Positions 17,422 through 26,165 of a stretch of 64,000 nt of DNA are shown here, one piece after another; within the stretch, counting starts at the first letter, position 1; every line of letters begins with the position of its first letter. Both the position numbers and the translations under genes were made by a program. Origin of the DNA: DAHUXN01 sp963729815 (lineage in GTDB: Bacteria > Acidobacteriota > Terriglobia > Acidiferrales > UBA7541); assembly GCA_963729815.1 (NCBI GenBank), contig CAVSPU010000009.1:1-64000 (forward strand), read 5' to 3'. The notes beneath the pieces are model-generated. The model saw nothing but the letters and a program-made list of their open reading frames with translations, ran no database searches and was not told where the DNA came from.

Positions 17422-17427
17422 TACAAT
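17422..17427 (+). promoter_or_regulatory. Candidate -10 element of gph
   Basis: TACAAT in the context CGCTACAAT, 29 bases before the gph start. No -35 consensus is visible at the expected distance. Confidence 0.45.
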
Positions 17428-17456
17428 GGAAGATTCATCAGGCTGTTTCCGGGCCA

Positions 17457-18143
17457 ATGTCGAAAATGTCCATCGCGTCCAACAACGGCAAAAAAATTCC
17501 CGGCGTGAAGGCGCTCGCGTTCGATCTCGATGGCACGCTGGTCGATTCGAAGCTCGACCTCGTGCTGTCGATGAATGCCACGCTCGTGCATCTGGGCCGT
17601 GCGCCTCTCGAACATGAGCAGATTGCCGGCTACGTTGGCGGCGGCGTTCCTTTGCTCATCAAACGCGCGCTGGGCGAAAATTCTGTCGAGAGCGAAATCG
17701 ACGACGGCATCGCGTATTTCCTCGACTATTATCGCCAGCACATGCTCGACAACACCGTGCCGTTTCCCGGCGTGCGCGAAGGACTCGATGCGCTGGCGGG
17801 CCGCTCTCTGGCCGTGCTCACAAATAAGCCCGTGAAATTCAGCCAGGCCATTCTCGCGGGCCTGGATATGGACAAGTATTTTCGCTTCGTCTACGGCGGG
17901 AACAGTTTCGAAAAGAAAAAGCCCGACCCAATCGGCCTGACGACTCTGCTGCGCGACTTCGGCGCCGCGCCAGCGGAAATGATGATGGTCGGCGATTCCG
18001 ACGTCGACGTCCACACGGCGCGAAACGCGGGCACCTGGGCCTGCGGCGTCACGTATGGCCTGGGCAGTGCGAAACTGCCCGAGTGTTCGCCGGATCTGCT
18101 GCTCGATAGTCTCGCTGACTTGTCCGATTACATTCCAAAATGA
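17457..18143 (+). CDS. gph: HAD-family phosphatase, phosphoglycolate phosphatase-like
   Basis: A 228-residue HAD hydrolase. Motif I is AFDLDGTLVDS near residue 20, motif II is VLTNKP, motif III is the Lys in KKKPDP and motif IV is MVGDSDVDVHTAR. The small alpha-helical cap and the length match Gph, which removes 2-phosphoglycolate formed in DNA repair or oxygenase side reactions. HAD substrate calls are weak, so another small phosphate ester is possible. It starts at ATG 17457 behind a TACAAT box and overlaps the next gene by 4 bases (ATGA), forming a two-gene operon. Confidence 0.85.
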   Translation: MSKMSIASNNGKKIPGVKALAFDLDGTLVDSKLDLVLSMNATLVHLGRAPLEHEQIAGYVGGGVPLLIKRALGENSVESEIDDGIAYFLDYYRQHMLDNTVPFPGVREGLDALAGRSLAVLTNKPVKFSQAILAGLDMDKYFRFVYGGNSFEKKKPDPIGLTTLLRDFGAAPAEMMMVGDSDVDVHTARNAGTWACGVTYGLGSAKLPECSPDLLLDSLADLSDYIPK

Positions 18144-19024
18144 ACGCTCGCGCGCTTCGCATTCACTTCCACCGAATCGCTGCGGCACATGCACTTCTTT
18201 TTCTCCTTCTCATCTTCGCATGTGGTTTCGTCGCGTCCGGCCTTGCATTTGCCCGCGCGCATCAGCCTGCCGATTCGCAGGCCGTTCCGCTGTTTCGCAT
18301 CGGCGAACAACTTCGCTATCGCATCGACTGGCAAAAGTACGCTGGCGCGGCGTACGCCGAGCTGGACGTGATCGACCGCGGCCGTTTTTTCGGCGTCGGC
18401 GCGTGGCATTTTCGCGCTTCCGTGCATACCACTGAACCTGCACGTGCGTTCTTTCCGCTCGATGACGAAGCCGATTCTTACGCCCGCCCTGCCGGCCTCG
18501 CGAGCTTCCGGTATCAGGAACGCTTCCAGGAATCCGGCAAGCCCGAGGACACCTACGCCGAGTTCATTCCTTCGGGCGACGCATCCGGCGGCGCCTGGCC
18601 GCGCGTTGTTGTCCCGCAGGGCACGCACGATCCGGTCAGCGCGATCTATTCGCTTCGCGAAGCGGATTGGCGGCGAGTGCCGGAAGTGCGCCTTGCGGTT
18701 TACGATGGTGAGGACTTGTACGAAATCGCCGCGCGGAGCATGGGCACGGAAAAAGTATCCGTGGAGGCGGGCGAATATCTCGCGACGAGAATCGCGATTC
18801 GTTTACTGCAGAATGGCCGTGAGCTGCCCGATGAGCATTTCACGCTGTGGCTCGCAAATGACGCAACGCAAACGCCGGTCCGCCTGGATGCTCAATTGCC
18901 GTTCGGGGATTTGCATCTGGAATTGACTTCGAGCGTGCAAGCACAGAACAAGCTGGGAAACAAGCAGAGAATGGAACTGCCGGTCAATCTTCCACAACGT
19001 TCCAGTCATCCGGCGGAAAACTGA
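18140..19024 (+). CDS. DUF3108-domain exported protein
   Basis: A 294-residue protein with an N-terminal export signal (hydrophobic stretch at about residues 16-38). The body matches DUF3108: FRIGEQLRYRIDWQKYAGAA at the start, repeated beta strands, and a C-terminal TPVRLDAQLPFGDLHLEL strand. The family is periplasmic or outer-membrane associated with a beta-barrel-like fold of unknown role. The ATG overlaps the gph stop, so translation is coupled. Its 3' end overlaps the opposing PilZ gene by 41 bases. Confidence 0.85.
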   Translation: MNARALRIHFHRIAAAHALLFLLLIFACGFVASGLAFARAHQPADSQAVPLFRIGEQLRYRIDWQKYAGAAYAELDVIDRGRFFGVGAWHFRASVHTTEPARAFFPLDDEADSYARPAGLASFRYQERFQESGKPEDTYAEFIPSGDASGGAWPRVVVPQGTHDPVSAIYSLREADWRRVPEVRLAVYDGEDLYEIAARSMGTEKVSVEAGEYLATRIAIRLLQNGRELPDEHFTLWLANDATQTPVRLDAQLPFGDLHLELTSSVQAQNKLGNKQRMELPVNLPQRSSHPAEN

Positions 19025-19355
19025 TCTGCCAGAATTTCGCCGACGGTTTGGAGAATTCAATTCCCACCTGCGCCTTCCCGCCTTGCATCGTCGTGCCCAC
19101 GTAAACGATCCGGCACTCCAGCGATTCCTTCGTGCCTTTGTGAGTCATCGCAACCTTCTGGTCCGCCTTCACGTCGGCGCGAAGCTGGATCAGCGCGCCG
19201 TGGGCATTGACGACCAGCGTCTTCGTTTCTTCCGTGAACTCTTTTCCATCGGGATTCTTCCCCTGCACAATCACGGTCACCGAAAGCATGACGCGCAAAC
19301 TGCGGCGTCGGCCCTTGTCGGGTGTCCATTCGCCGGATTCCGGCGGATTCGGCAT
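18984..19355 (-). CDS. PilZ-like domain protein
   Basis: A 123-residue protein. An arginine-rich N-terminal motif (RRRSLRVMLSVTVIVQG, RxxxR type) and strands VVNAHGALIQLRADVKADQKV and AQVGIEFSKPSAKFW give the PilZ fold. The second c-di-GMP-binding motif, normally D/NxSxxG, appears as NAHGAL and is degenerate, so nucleotide binding is doubtful. Stand-alone PilZ proteins with such degeneracy are common in acidobacteria (from memory). The start is an ATG at 19355. Confidence 0.75.
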   Translation of the reverse strand: MPNPPESGEWTPDKGRRRSLRVMLSVTVIVQGKNPDGKEFTEETKTLVVNAHGALIQLRADVKADQKVAMTHKGTKESLECRIVYVGTTMQGGKAQVGIEFSKPSAKFWQISFPPDDWNVVED

Positions 19356-19460
19356 GCTCTTACCTTAACCGCGCGCCTGCACGGCAGCAAACTTGTCCGC
19401 GAATTACCATGCGTTTCAGTTAACAGAGGCGGGAATTCATGCCAGCGAGAAGAAATACAT

Positions 19461-20051
19461 TCAGGAACTCGATGCGGGGAAGCACATTTCTTCGACCAGC
19501 GAGCAGACGATATGCCCCACGGTGATGTGCGCCTCCTGAATGCGCTGCGCGTTGCGCGACGGCACGTTGATGAGCAGATCCACTTTGTCGGCGAGCTGGC
19601 CGCCTGTCTCGCCGGTCATCCCCACGAGCAAAGCCCCGCGCGCCCGGCCGGCCTCAGCGCCACGAAGGATGTTGGGGCTGTTCCCACTGGTCGAAAGCGC
19701 CACAAGGACGTCGCCGCGCGAAACGAGAGATTCGATCTGCCGCGAGAAGATGTTTTCGAAGCCCAGATCGTTGGCCGCTGCCGTCAAAACCGAAGTGTTT
19801 GTCGCCAGGGAGATTGCCGCCAGTCCCGCGCGGTTTCGCTGCAGCCGAACCACCAACTCCGCCGAGATATGCTGCGCGTCCGCGGCGCTGCCGCCATTGC
19901 CGAAGAGAACCAGTTTGTGGCCGTCCTTCAGCGCCACCGCGCTGATTTCCGCGAAATGGGCAATTCTCGCCAGTAATTCAGCGGAAAACTTGCCCTTCAC
20001 TTCCGCGCTTTCGCGAAGTTCGTCTCGAATTCGCTTAATGAAGTCCGGCAT
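19461..20051 (-). CDS. gmhA: GmhA-like SIS-domain phosphoheptose isomerase
   Basis: A 196-residue SIS protein. It fits D-sedoheptulose-7-phosphate isomerase, the first step of ADP-heptose synthesis for LPS core or glycans. Key blocks are LVLFGNGGSAADAQHISAE (phosphosugar site), LATNTSVLTAAANDLGFEN, VALSTSGNSPNI and the C-terminal EAHITVGHIVCSLVE with the metal-binding Glu and His. Length is as expected. The other heptose genes are not in the window. A very close GAGGAG precedes the ATG at 20051. The related DiaA family is a less likely alternative. Confidence 0.9.
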   Translation of the reverse strand: MPDFIKRIRDELRESAEVKGKFSAELLARIAHFAEISAVALKDGHKLVLFGNGGSAADAQHISAELVVRLQRNRAGLAAISLATNTSVLTAAANDLGFENIFSRQIESLVSRGDVLVALSTSGNSPNILRGAEAGRARGALLVGMTGETGGQLADKVDLLINVPSRNAQRIQEAHITVGHIVCSLVEEMCFPASSS

Positions 20052-20189
20052 GTCTCCTCATCAACATACAACCTTAACGCAAAATATCTTCAGGCATCGC
20101 CGCGCGCATCGCAAGCAGCCATCGTTCTACAGGTGAACACGCACTATCCTGTCGGCTCCAAATTCTACCGCACACTCATGAAGGCGAAG

Positions 20190-20573
20190 CTACCGCCCCA
20201 CAAAACTGAAAATCAGCACCGAAAGCACGATCAACGTCAGCACCACGTACGTCCAGTCCCGTTCCTCGATGAATGCATATACGCAAAAAGCCACGCGCGC
20301 CACCGGCGTGGCCACCAGCATCACAAGCCCAAACTGTATCCAATTTCGGCCATGCCATGAAAAAATTCCTTTCATAATTCCGCGAAATCCGCTCAAGTTC
20401 GCCGGTTCTCCTCGAAACGCCTGGTAATCCGGAGCGAGCCGCCCATACTGAAGCAAATAATAAATTCCTCCGATCAGAACCACGGCCGATGACAATAGGA
20501 CGCCGGTGCGCAGAAGCACCGAAATCGTGTTGTCCATCCTCTCGTCGTTCCACTGAGGTTTCGCTTCACGCAT
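20190..20573 (-). CDS. DUF1634 membrane protein, TauE partner
   Basis: A 127-residue protein with three transmembrane helices (about residues 19-43, 73-97 and 103-125), matching DUF1634. In many genomes this family sits directly downstream of a TauE/SafE permease, as here: its ATG begins at the base after the TauE stop codon (TGAATG). The pair is therefore probably one transport unit. An internal ATG at residue 13 is a less likely start. Confidence 0.85.
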   Translation of the reverse strand: MREAKPQWNDERMDNTISVLLRTGVLLSSAVVLIGGIYYLLQYGRLAPDYQAFRGEPANLSGFRGIMKGIFSWHGRNWIQFGLVMLVATPVARVAFCVYAFIEERDWTYVVLTLIVLSVLIFSFVGR

Positions 20574-21410
20574 TCATAATTTTCCTGTTAGTCCCTTCAC
20601 GAGCATCTCGAATCCCAGAACCACAATAGCCGCGCTGAACAGAATGCGGAGATAGCGCGTCGTCGCTCCCGGCAGAATCCGCGCTCCAACAAACGCCCCG
20701 ATCAATACGCCCAGCATGACCGGCATGGCCAAAGCCGGATCAACGTAGCCGCGGTGAAAATAGATTCCTGCGCTCGCCGCCGCCGTCACTCCGATCATGA
20801 AGTTGCTCGTCGCGGTCGAAACCTTGAACGGTGTTTCCATTGCCTGATCCATCCCCAGCACTTTCAGCGCGCCGCTCCCGATTCCCAGCAGCCCGGAAAG
20901 AATTCCCGCGCAATTGCAAATCAGAAATCCCAGCGGCACGCGGCGAACCGTGTAGGACTTGAGTCCCTCTGGGGTTGGATAATCCCCATTCAACCGTAGG
21001 CGCGCCGCGAGCGCGTCCGGCTGTCGCGCGTCATGAATGTCTGGCTGTTTTCGAAGAGACAAGTATGCGGAGAAAAGCAGTACAAGCCCGAAGATAATTG
21101 CGATCTCGGCAGGCGAAACTTTCACCACCAGGTACGCGCCAAGCAGCGCGCCGAGCGTTGTCGCCACTTCCAGAAACATCCCGATGCGCACGTTCGAATA
21201 GCCTTCTTTGACGTAGGCCGCCGCCGCGCCCGACGACGTTGCGATCACGGAAATCAGCGATGCGCCCGCGGCATAATGGATATTCACTTTGAAAACGAGC
21301 ACCAGCAGCGGAACAATCACGACACCGCCGCCCAGGCCGGTCAGCGATCCCAACAAGCCCGCGGCGAGCGAACAAATCCAGATCAGCAGCGTAAACAACA
21401 GTACGTTCAT
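20574..21410 (-). CDS. TauE/SafE-family sulfite or organosulfur exporter
   Basis: A 278-residue membrane protein with about eight helices in two inverted halves. The family blocks GSLTGLGGGVVIVPLLVLVF near residue 20 and GLLGIGSGALKVLGM in the second half are clear. TauE/SafE members export sulfite, sulfoacetate or other C1/C2 sulfur anions, or import small acids; the substrate here is not determined. The ATG at 21410 heads a two-gene operon with DUF1634. Confidence 0.9.
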   Translation of the reverse strand: MNVLLFTLLIWICSLAAGLLGSLTGLGGGVVIVPLLVLVFKVNIHYAAGASLISVIATSSGAAAAYVKEGYSNVRIGMFLEVATTLGALLGAYLVVKVSPAEIAIIFGLVLLFSAYLSLRKQPDIHDARQPDALAARLRLNGDYPTPEGLKSYTVRRVPLGFLICNCAGILSGLLGIGSGALKVLGMDQAMETPFKVSTATSNFMIGVTAAASAGIYFHRGYVDPALAMPVMLGVLIGAFVGARILPGATTRYLRILFSAAIVVLGFEMLVKGLTGKL

Positions 21411-21568
21411 CGAATGGCCTTCGGGTCCTGCGGAATTCTGTAAGAGAACAGCCCGTCAAGATAGTCCGCAATCGAAGAGACTCGCACAAGAGCCGCGGCA
21501 CCGCAATTCGAATCTGTTCTGGCAGGAAATGTGCTTCTGAAGTGTCGGGGAGGCTTCGTGCCGGGAAT

Positions 21569-22852
21569 TTATGTTGCGCCACGGCCGGCGGCGGCGCTTT
21601 TCGTCGCGGCTGGGCGGTGGAGTTCAGGGAAAGGCAGGCCGCGCGAACGGAAAAGTTTCGTATACTCATCGAGCAGCGCCATCCAGATTCGCTCGGGAGA
21701 AAACTCCTGAATCGCGCGTTCGCGTCCCGCTTCCCCCATTTTTCGCCGGAGCGCCGCATCCTCCAACAGGCCGGCGATCGCATCTCCCAGAGCACCGCGA
21801 TCGCTTGGTGACACGAGGATACCGTCAACTCCGTCACGCACGGCGTCCACGGTGCCCGTCGCGCGCAACGCCACCACTGGTTTTTCAGCGGCATGAGCTT
21901 CGAGCGCGGCGTTCGGAAATCCTTCGCGCTGTGTCGGCAGCACCAGGACATCCATCGCGTGGTAATAGGGCGCCGCGTCTTCCACGAACCCGGCGCGAAT
22001 GATGTTCGGGTCCGGCGCGAGATCGTGTTGCTCTCCTTGGGAGATGGGATCTCCAGCTTCGAAATCTCCGAGAACGAGAAGGCGCGCTTCGGGAAGGATT
22101 TGGCGTACTTCAACGAATGCGTCGAACAGTTCCGCGACTCCTTGGTCCCGCGTGAACCGGCCGATAAATCCGGCGACAGGCGCGTCAACGGGAATGCCGA
22201 GCTTCTCGCGAAGCGCACGTCCCGCGCGGAGCCGCGCCGGCGTGGGCGCGAATCTTTCGGCGTCCACTCCATTGCTGCTTCCCGCGCCCAGCACGATTGC
22301 TTTCTCCGGCGCGGTAAGTCTCCAATCGAGGATCCTGCGCCGCAGGCTTTCGCTGACGCAGATTACGCGGTGGGCCGTTCGGCAGGCCAGTCGGTCGGCA
22401 ACGAGCAGCACCCGCTGGCGAAATCCTCGCAGAGTCTCCGCTCGCGCGCCGTAGTGCAAGTAGACCCGGCACGGGACGCGCGCGAGCCATGCCGCCATCC
22501 CTCCGAGGACGCCAGCCTTGGGTGTGCCAAGGCTGGCAACTGCGGGCTTGAGCCGTCGCATGGCGTGATAGATTCGCCACAGAGCAACAAAATCCCTGGC
22601 GGGCGAAATTTCCTGCGCCATGGGAATCGCGATCGCCCGTGCTTTTTCCTTGAGCGCCGCGCGATCGAGATATTCGCCCGGAGGCGCCACGATGGTGACG
22701 TCGAATCCAGCTTCGCGAAGAAAGCGGAATTGGCCGCGCATCAGCTTCAGGCTCACGTGCGAAGTCGTGACAACCATCAGTCCCAGCCGGTTTGCCGGGT
22801 GCAGCGGCGTGGCCGTTTTCTGCGTGCGCGCCTTCTCGATTGTTACCGGCAT
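21569..22852 (-). CDS. GT4-family glycosyltransferase
   Basis: A 427-residue GT-B enzyme. The N-terminal half begins LGLMVVTTSHVSLKLMRGQ. The C-terminal half has VAGFIGRFTRDQGVAELFDA, the DVLVLPTQREGFPNAALEA donor-binding region with the EGFPN...E motif, and GILVSPSD. It resembles transferases of exopolysaccharide or O-antigen loci that move hexose from nucleotide sugars to lipid-linked acceptors. It is divergent from a CpsB-type phosphatase gene (23164), which supports a polysaccharide role. The last 25 residues are variable. Confidence 0.9.
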   Translation of the reverse strand: MPVTIEKARTQKTATPLHPANRLGLMVVTTSHVSLKLMRGQFRFLREAGFDVTIVAPPGEYLDRAALKEKARAIAIPMAQEISPARDFVALWRIYHAMRRLKPAVASLGTPKAGVLGGMAAWLARVPCRVYLHYGARAETLRGFRQRVLLVADRLACRTAHRVICVSESLRRRILDWRLTAPEKAIVLGAGSSNGVDAERFAPTPARLRAGRALREKLGIPVDAPVAGFIGRFTRDQGVAELFDAFVEVRQILPEARLLVLGDFEAGDPISQGEQHDLAPDPNIIRAGFVEDAAPYYHAMDVLVLPTQREGFPNAALEAHAAEKPVVALRATGTVDAVRDGVDGILVSPSDRGALGDAIAGLLEDAALRRKMGEAGRERAIQEFSPERIWMALLDEYTKLFRSRGLPFPELHRPAATKSAAAGRGAT

Positions 22853-23163
22853 AGTGTTTGTTGTCGTCGGCGAGTATCAGTTTGCGGGCGAGGCTGTGGC
22901 TGCAATCCCGTGAGTCGGAACGCTGCGGTTTTCGCCGGCTAGTTTTCTAGGCTTTGGAATTCGCACTATCCGAACTGCTCCTCACTGGGTCCCGTCACAA
23001 ATCGCGAATTCCTGGAATGAAACCAATCTGGCCTGTCGCCCCTACGTCCTTGCACGAGGCTGACCAATCTGGCGGAAGACACCATTCAACATTCAACGTC
23101 CATCATGGAAGCGTCTCGTTTGCACTTTCTTATCTCTTATTCGTGGGTTATCTTCGGCACTTC
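22853..23163. other. Divergent region between glycosyltransferase and cpsB-like genes
   Basis: A 311-base gap. An open frame continues upstream of the cpsB-like gene, but the conserved protein starts at the ATG at 23164. No hairpin or clear promoter is seen. Confidence 0.4.
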
Positions 23164-23952
23164 ATGATCGACATTCACTGCCACATTCTTCCTGATCTTG
23201 ATGACGGTGCGGATTCCCTGGAGACTTCCTTGAAAATGGCCGAGATGGCCATTGAGGATGGCGTAACGCACGTCGTTGCTACACCGCATGCGAATAGCGA
23301 ATATGCTTTTGTTCCCAAATTGGTGTGCGCGCGCCGGGATGAACTTCAGGAGAAATTGGCTGACCGTCTTGCGATTGCAACCGGTTGCGACTTCCATCTC
23401 AGCTTCGAAAATATTGAAGCGCTACGCGCCGATCCGGAGCGTTTCACTTTGAACCAAAAAACTTACCTGCTTGTCGAGTTCGCCGATTTTTCCATTCCTC
23501 CTTCCATCGATCAGACTCTTCATGAATTGCAACTTCTCGGCCTTCATCCCATCATCACTCATCCGGAGCGCAATCCGCTGATTCGCACGCAGTGGGAGCG
23601 GCTCTGGGCCTGGCTGCGACAGGGTTGTTTTGTGCAAGTGACCGCGCAATCCATCACCGGGGGATTCGGCTCTCGAGCGCAGGCCGCGGCGGAAAAGCTG
23701 CTCGAAGCCAACGCGATTCATTTCATCGCGAGCGATGCGCATAATTTGACGAGCAGGCCGTTGCGGCTGAAGGCTGCTTTTGAGGTGATTGCTGAACGAA
23801 AAGGCGAAGAAGTGGCGCGAGCGCTGTTGGATACAAATCCACGCGCGGCGCTGGAGGGACAGCCGTTGCCATATCTGCCCGAGCCGGTGCAATTGAAAAG
23901 GGCATCCGGCGAGAGCGAAGGAAAACCGCGGAAACGCTTCTGGTTTTTTTAG
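23164..23952 (+). CDS. CpsB/YwqE-type PHP tyrosine-protein phosphatase
   Basis: A 262-residue PHP-domain protein. It begins with the metal-binding MIDIHCHILPDLDDGADS and continues with VVATPHANSEY, IITHPERNPLI and FIASDAHN, giving the four PHP metal motifs. These manganese-dependent phosphatases dephosphorylate the tyrosine kinases that control capsule or exopolysaccharide export. No kinase gene is in the window, but a GT4 glycosyltransferase is divergently transcribed next to it. The Arg/Lys-rich C-terminal tail after LPEPVQ is not conserved. Confidence 0.88.
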   Translation: MIDIHCHILPDLDDGADSLETSLKMAEMAIEDGVTHVVATPHANSEYAFVPKLVCARRDELQEKLADRLAIATGCDFHLSFENIEALRADPERFTLNQKTYLLVEFADFSIPPSIDQTLHELQLLGLHPIITHPERNPLIRTQWERLWAWLRQGCFVQVTAQSITGGFGSRAQAAAEKLLEANAIHFIASDAHNLTSRPLRLKAAFEVIAERKGEEVARALLDTNPRAALEGQPLPYLPEPVQLKRASGESEGKPRKRFWFF

Positions 23953-23972
23953 CGCGGCGAGCGAAAAAACTC

Positions 23973-24005
23973 TGCGCATGGCAACTGCGAATGATTCGCA
24001 GCGCA
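23973..24005. terminator. Nested hairpin between convergent genes
   Basis: CTGCGAA (23985-23991) pairs perfectly with TTCGCAG (23995-24001) around TGA, and an outer TGCGC/GCGCA pair extends it. It lies between the converging cpsB-like and methyltransferase genes and could terminate in either direction. No strong T-tract follows. Confidence 0.4.
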
Positions 24006-24033
24006 CCAAAAATTCGCGCGCGCGGCGAGGCGC

Positions 24034-25896
24034 TCATGAGAAGAGCTCCAAAATTTCCTCGTAGCGCTTGAACGGCGGAATCAAGTACGCGCCGGGCATT
24101 TCCGAGCGCGCCCAATCGAGCATGCGCCGCGCGAGAGTGAAGCCGCGATCGCGCGCCGCAGCGCCCGCGGATTCCAATTCCTTCAGCGTGGCTTCGGGAA
24201 TCACGATTCCGGGAACTTCGTTGTTCAAACGCTGGGCCTGTTTGTAACTCGTCAGCGGCCACAAGCCGACGAGAACAGGCACGGGCGATTTTCCGCCGAT
24301 GCGTTTCAGGAATGCGTGCCAATGTTCGGGATCGAAAATTGGTTGCGTCATGGCGAAATGCGCGCCGGCTTCGACCTTCGCGAAAAAGCGGCGAACTTCG
24401 TCGTCGATATTTTCAGCGACCGGATTCACCGCGACGCCGATGGTGAAATTCGTGGCGCCGCCGAGATTTTTTCCCGCCCAATCGGTACCTTGATTCAACC
24501 GCGCGAGCACTTTCACCAGGCCGACCGAGTCGACTTCGTAGACGCCGCTCGTCTCCGGATGATCGCCGAGGGAAGGCGGATCGCCGGTGATGGCGAGCAC
24601 GTTGCGCACGCCGCCGACGGACCATGCGCCCAAGAGCATGGCCTGCAAGCCGATGATATTTGCATCGCGCGTGGTCAAATGGGGAATTGTTTCGACGCCA
24701 TGCGCTTCGAGCGCGCCAGCCATCACGAGCGCGTCCATGCCGACGCGGGCGAGCGTGCCGCTATTGATGTCAATCGCGTCAACCTGGCCGGAAGCCATCA
24801 CGCGCTTGACTTGCTCGAGCACGCGATCAATGGATGTTCCCTTGGGCGGATCGATTTCCACGGACACCACGAACTTGCCGGATTGAATTTTTCGCCAGAG
24901 CTGGCTTTCAGGCTCGCGCGTGGCCAGGCGGCGCGTTTTTTCGCGCGGCTCGAGCGCCTCTTCCACGGCGCCGTTGACTGGCGAAACATGCGCGGCGCGC
25001 GACGGCCTATAGTTTTTCATGGTTTCGACCATGGCGCGGATGTGTTCCGGAGTGCTGCCGCAGCAGCCGCCGAGAATGCGCACGCCGAGCGACGCGGCAT
25101 CGCGCGCGAACTGCGCGAAATATTCCGGCGAAGATTTCGGATAGACGATGCGGTCGCCGACGCGCTTCGGGAATCCAGCATTGGGCATGGCGCTCAGATG
25201 CAGGCCGGAATCTTTCGTTGAATTCGCCAACTCGCGAAGAATGGGAAGCAGAAGCTGCGGGCCGATGGTGCAATTCGCGCCCACAACCTGAACGTCTTTC
25301 GTTTTCAATTTCGCGACGGCATCCTCGGGCCGCGTGCCGTCGAACGTGCTGCCTTCTTCGGAGTAGGTGAGCTGTGCGATGACCGGCAAGCGCGAGAAGG
25401 AACGAATGGCGTCAATCGCGGCGAGAAGTTCGTCGAGCTGGCTGAATGTTTCGAGGATGAAGAGGTCCGCGCCGCGCTCTTCGAGCGCCACGGCCTGCTC
25501 GTGGAAAATTTCGCGAATTTCATCGGGCGGAAGCTGCTTGCCCTGGCGAAGAGTGCCAAGCGGGCCAATCGAACCGGCGATCAGCACTTCGTGGCGCGAG
25601 GCTTCGCGCGCCTCGCGAGCGATTTTCACGCCGCGATGATTCAATTCGGCGACGCGATCGGCGAGGCCGAGCGCGGCGAGCTTGTGGCGGTTCGCGCCGA
25701 ACGTGTTGGTTTCGATGATTTGCGCGCCGGCGTCGAGGTAGGCCTGATGGACGCGGAAAACAGCCTCGGTCTGCGTGGAATTGAGCTCGTCGAGGCAGCG
25801 CTGCGGCCCGAGGATTTCATAGAGCATCGAGCCCATCGCGCCATCGGCGATGAGGACCGAATCACGGAGCCGCTCGTTGAAGTCTTCGATCTTCAT
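24034..25896 (-). CDS. Homocysteine S-methyltransferase / methylenetetrahydrofolate reductase fusion
   Basis: A 620-residue fusion. Residues 1-290 are a zinc-dependent homocysteine methyltransferase barrel: ligands C209 (VVGANCTIGPQ) and C278-C279 (GGCCGSTPEH). Residues about 330-615 are a MetF-type flavoprotein (VSVEIDPPKGTSIDRV, ITGDPPSLGDHPETSGVYE, FAMTQPIFDPEHW). The architecture matches YitJ-like bifunctional enzymes, which reduce CH2-THF and pass a methyl group to homocysteine. The B12 and activation domains of MetH are absent, so the methyl donor and acceptor need proof. A TATACT -10 precedes it, with a leader of about 45 bases. Confidence 0.92.
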   Translation of the reverse strand: MKIEDFNERLRDSVLIADGAMGSMLYEILGPQRCLDELNSTQTEAVFRVHQAYLDAGAQIIETNTFGANRHKLAALGLADRVAELNHRGVKIAREAREASRHEVLIAGSIGPLGTLRQGKQLPPDEIREIFHEQAVALEERGADLFILETFSQLDELLAAIDAIRSFSRLPVIAQLTYSEEGSTFDGTRPEDAVAKLKTKDVQVVGANCTIGPQLLLPILRELANSTKDSGLHLSAMPNAGFPKRVGDRIVYPKSSPEYFAQFARDAASLGVRILGGCCGSTPEHIRAMVETMKNYRPSRAAHVSPVNGAVEEALEPREKTRRLATREPESQLWRKIQSGKFVVSVEIDPPKGTSIDRVLEQVKRVMASGQVDAIDINSGTLARVGMDALVMAGALEAHGVETIPHLTTRDANIIGLQAMLLGAWSVGGVRNVLAITGDPPSLGDHPETSGVYEVDSVGLVKVLARLNQGTDWAGKNLGGATNFTIGVAVNPVAENIDDEVRRFFAKVEAGAHFAMTQPIFDPEHWHAFLKRIGGKSPVPVLVGLWPLTSYKQAQRLNNEVPGIVIPEATLKELESAGAAARDRGFTLARRMLDWARSEMPGAYLIPPFKRYEEILELFS

Positions 25897-25947
25897 TTCG
25901 CGCCTTGCTCCCGACAGTTAGGTTTTGCCGGGGAAAAACGAACCGGC

Positions 25948-25953
25948 AGTATA
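25948..25953 (-). promoter_or_regulatory. Candidate -10 of the methyltransferase/reductase gene
   Basis: On the minus strand this reads TATACT, followed by a leader containing a small GCCGG/CCGGC hairpin and GGGAG before the ATG. The -35 is not clear. Confidence 0.45.
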
Positions 25954-26085
25954 ACACCGGCCCCGTCAGGGGCATGAATGAGGGCGCGATTGGGCGCGAT
26001 GAGCCGGGGCGACTGTGTGGCTGACGGCGAGGTTAAGGAATTTGCACAGCGCGGCGATAGAGACTCTGGAAAAGCGCTCTGTGCA

Positions 26086-26165
26086 TATCGATTAGAAAGG
26101 GGTCCGACCTTTTGTTTTGTGTGAATTACGAGGAAATTTGTTGTTTTGAGTCTATCGATTAGAAA
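26086..26165. repeat. Paired 13-bp direct repeats TATCGATTAGAAA
   Basis: Exact copies at 26086-26098 and 26153-26165, 67 bases apart. Between them lies an AAAGG-ggtccga-CCTTT hairpin. Read on the minus strand the copies are TTTCTAATCGATA, sharing TAATCG with the pair at 15813-15890. Confidence 0.55.

Noticed and set aside
15701..17617. Rightward 638-codon frame over the DUF1015 gene
   Set aside because: It is antisense to a clearly conserved protein, is Arg/His rich and has no recognised domain.
15813..26165. CRISPR array interpretation of the paired repeats
   Set aside because: Only two repeats of 11-13 bases per site and no cas genes.
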